Shown in pieces: positions 5,375 to 5,763 of a DNA stretch of 5,763 bases. Each line of letters starts with the position of its first letter. Within the stretch, counting starts at the first letter, position 1. Position numbers and translations under genes: made by a program. The stretch is from Betaproteobacteria bacterium (GTDB lineage Bacteria; Pseudomonadota; Gammaproteobacteria; Burkholderiales; Usitatibacteraceae). Below the pieces are notes generated by a model, which saw nothing but the letters and a program-made list of their open reading frames with translations, had not been told where the DNA came from and ran no database searches. Where the stretch lies: NCBI GenBank assembly GCA_025362705.1, contig JANYFH010000093.1, positions 1 through 5,763 on the forward strand, given 5' to 3'.

Positions 5375-5763
5375 ATGAAAAGCTTCGCCGTCGCCATTGT
5401 CGCTGCGCTGTTGATATCGGACGGCGCGCTGGCCGCAAGTTGCGCCGGTACCGTCTATCTCACCATAGACACGGGCAATATGCAGCCCGCAGAGGAAATG
5501 GCGGCAGTTCTAAAAAAGCACGGTGTCAAAGCCACCTTCTTTCTCGCCAATGAGAAAACCGCACGTGGTGACACCTCACTCGATCCATCGTGGACGGCGT
5601 TCTGGAAAGCGCGTGCCGACGAAGGACACGCGTTTGGGTCCCACACCTGGCGGCACTGGGTTTTTCGACGCGATGTCGGCGTCGACAAGGTCAGCTATGC
5701 GCCTTCAAGTGGAAAAGACGGCGAGACACTGGATCAGGCTGGCGTTTGCGCAGAGTTGAAACA
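5375..5763 (+). CDS. exported polysaccharide deacetylase (NodB/CE4 type), C-terminus cut by window edge
   Basis: The frame is open from ATG 5375 to the right edge: 129 codons, no stop. Residues 1-20 are a Sec signal peptide (MKSF n-region, cleavage near ALA); Cys23 follows but its context (AAS before Cys) is a poor lipobox. The NodB fold is recognised from VYLTIDTGN (27-35, motif 1), the HGVKATFFLANEKT segment (49-62), which is characteristic of the family's second strand, and motif 2 as SHTWRH (89-94) with the metal-binding pair His90 and His94. The usual TFDD of motif 1 is TIDT here: the catalytic-base Asp32 is kept and the metal-binding second Asp is Thr33. CE4 enzymes remove N- or O-acetyl groups from glycans in the periplasm or at the surface. 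The substrate is unknown. Spacing of 10 bases after the propeller stop implies co-transcription. Only a weak ribosome binding site (TAGAG, 5362-5366) is seen, overlapping that stop codon, so translational coupling is plausible. Motifs 3-5 lie outside the window. Confidence 0.88.
   Translation, partial: MKSFAVAIVAALLISDGALAASCAGTVYLTIDTGNMQPAEEMAAVLKKHGVKATFFLANEKTARGDTSLDPSWTAFWKARADEGHAFGSHTWRHWVFRRDVGVDKVSYAPSSGKDGETLDQAGVCAELK

Overview
The window looks like ordinary chromosome from a moderately GC-rich Gram-negative bacterium. A betaproteobacterium is most likely (Nitrosomonadales or Burkholderiales type). This rests on the style of the CysS and Nudix proteins and on the two envelope gene pairs, all judged from memory rather than by a search. 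I see no mobile element, CRISPR array, tRNA, rRNA or prophage gene.

Layout. Positions 1-1867 (minus strand) hold a two-gene unit: an exported TPR protein with a C-terminal NTF2-like domain, followed closely by an exported YkuD-fold L,D-transpeptidase that runs off the left edge. Positions 1868-2205 are a 338-base divergent intergenic region with candidate promoters for both directions. cysS (cysteinyl-tRNA synthetase, complete, all catalytic and zinc residues present) lies at 2206-3600 on the plus strand. It converges on a zinc-ribbon Nudix hydrolase (3713-4264, minus), with weak hairpins between them. A 125-base divergent gap leads to a plus-strand pair: an exported seven-bladed YncE/YVTN-type beta-propeller (4390-5364) and, 10 bases later, an exported NodB-type polysaccharide deacetylase (5375 to the right edge, incomplete).

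How the genes work together. CysS and the Nudix enzyme are cytoplasmic housekeeping proteins. The two pairs at the ends are both predicted to act in the periplasm on cell-wall or surface polysaccharide: one joins a peptidoglycan L,D-transpeptidase/carboxypeptidase-type enzyme to a TPR/NTF2 partner, the other joins a deacetylase to a propeller. I do not see a clearly new system. The least ordinary signals are in the propeller, which has an exact 42-residue blade pitch and a set of His residues at blade-equivalent positions, and in the deacetylase, which has DTG in place of the usual DDG.
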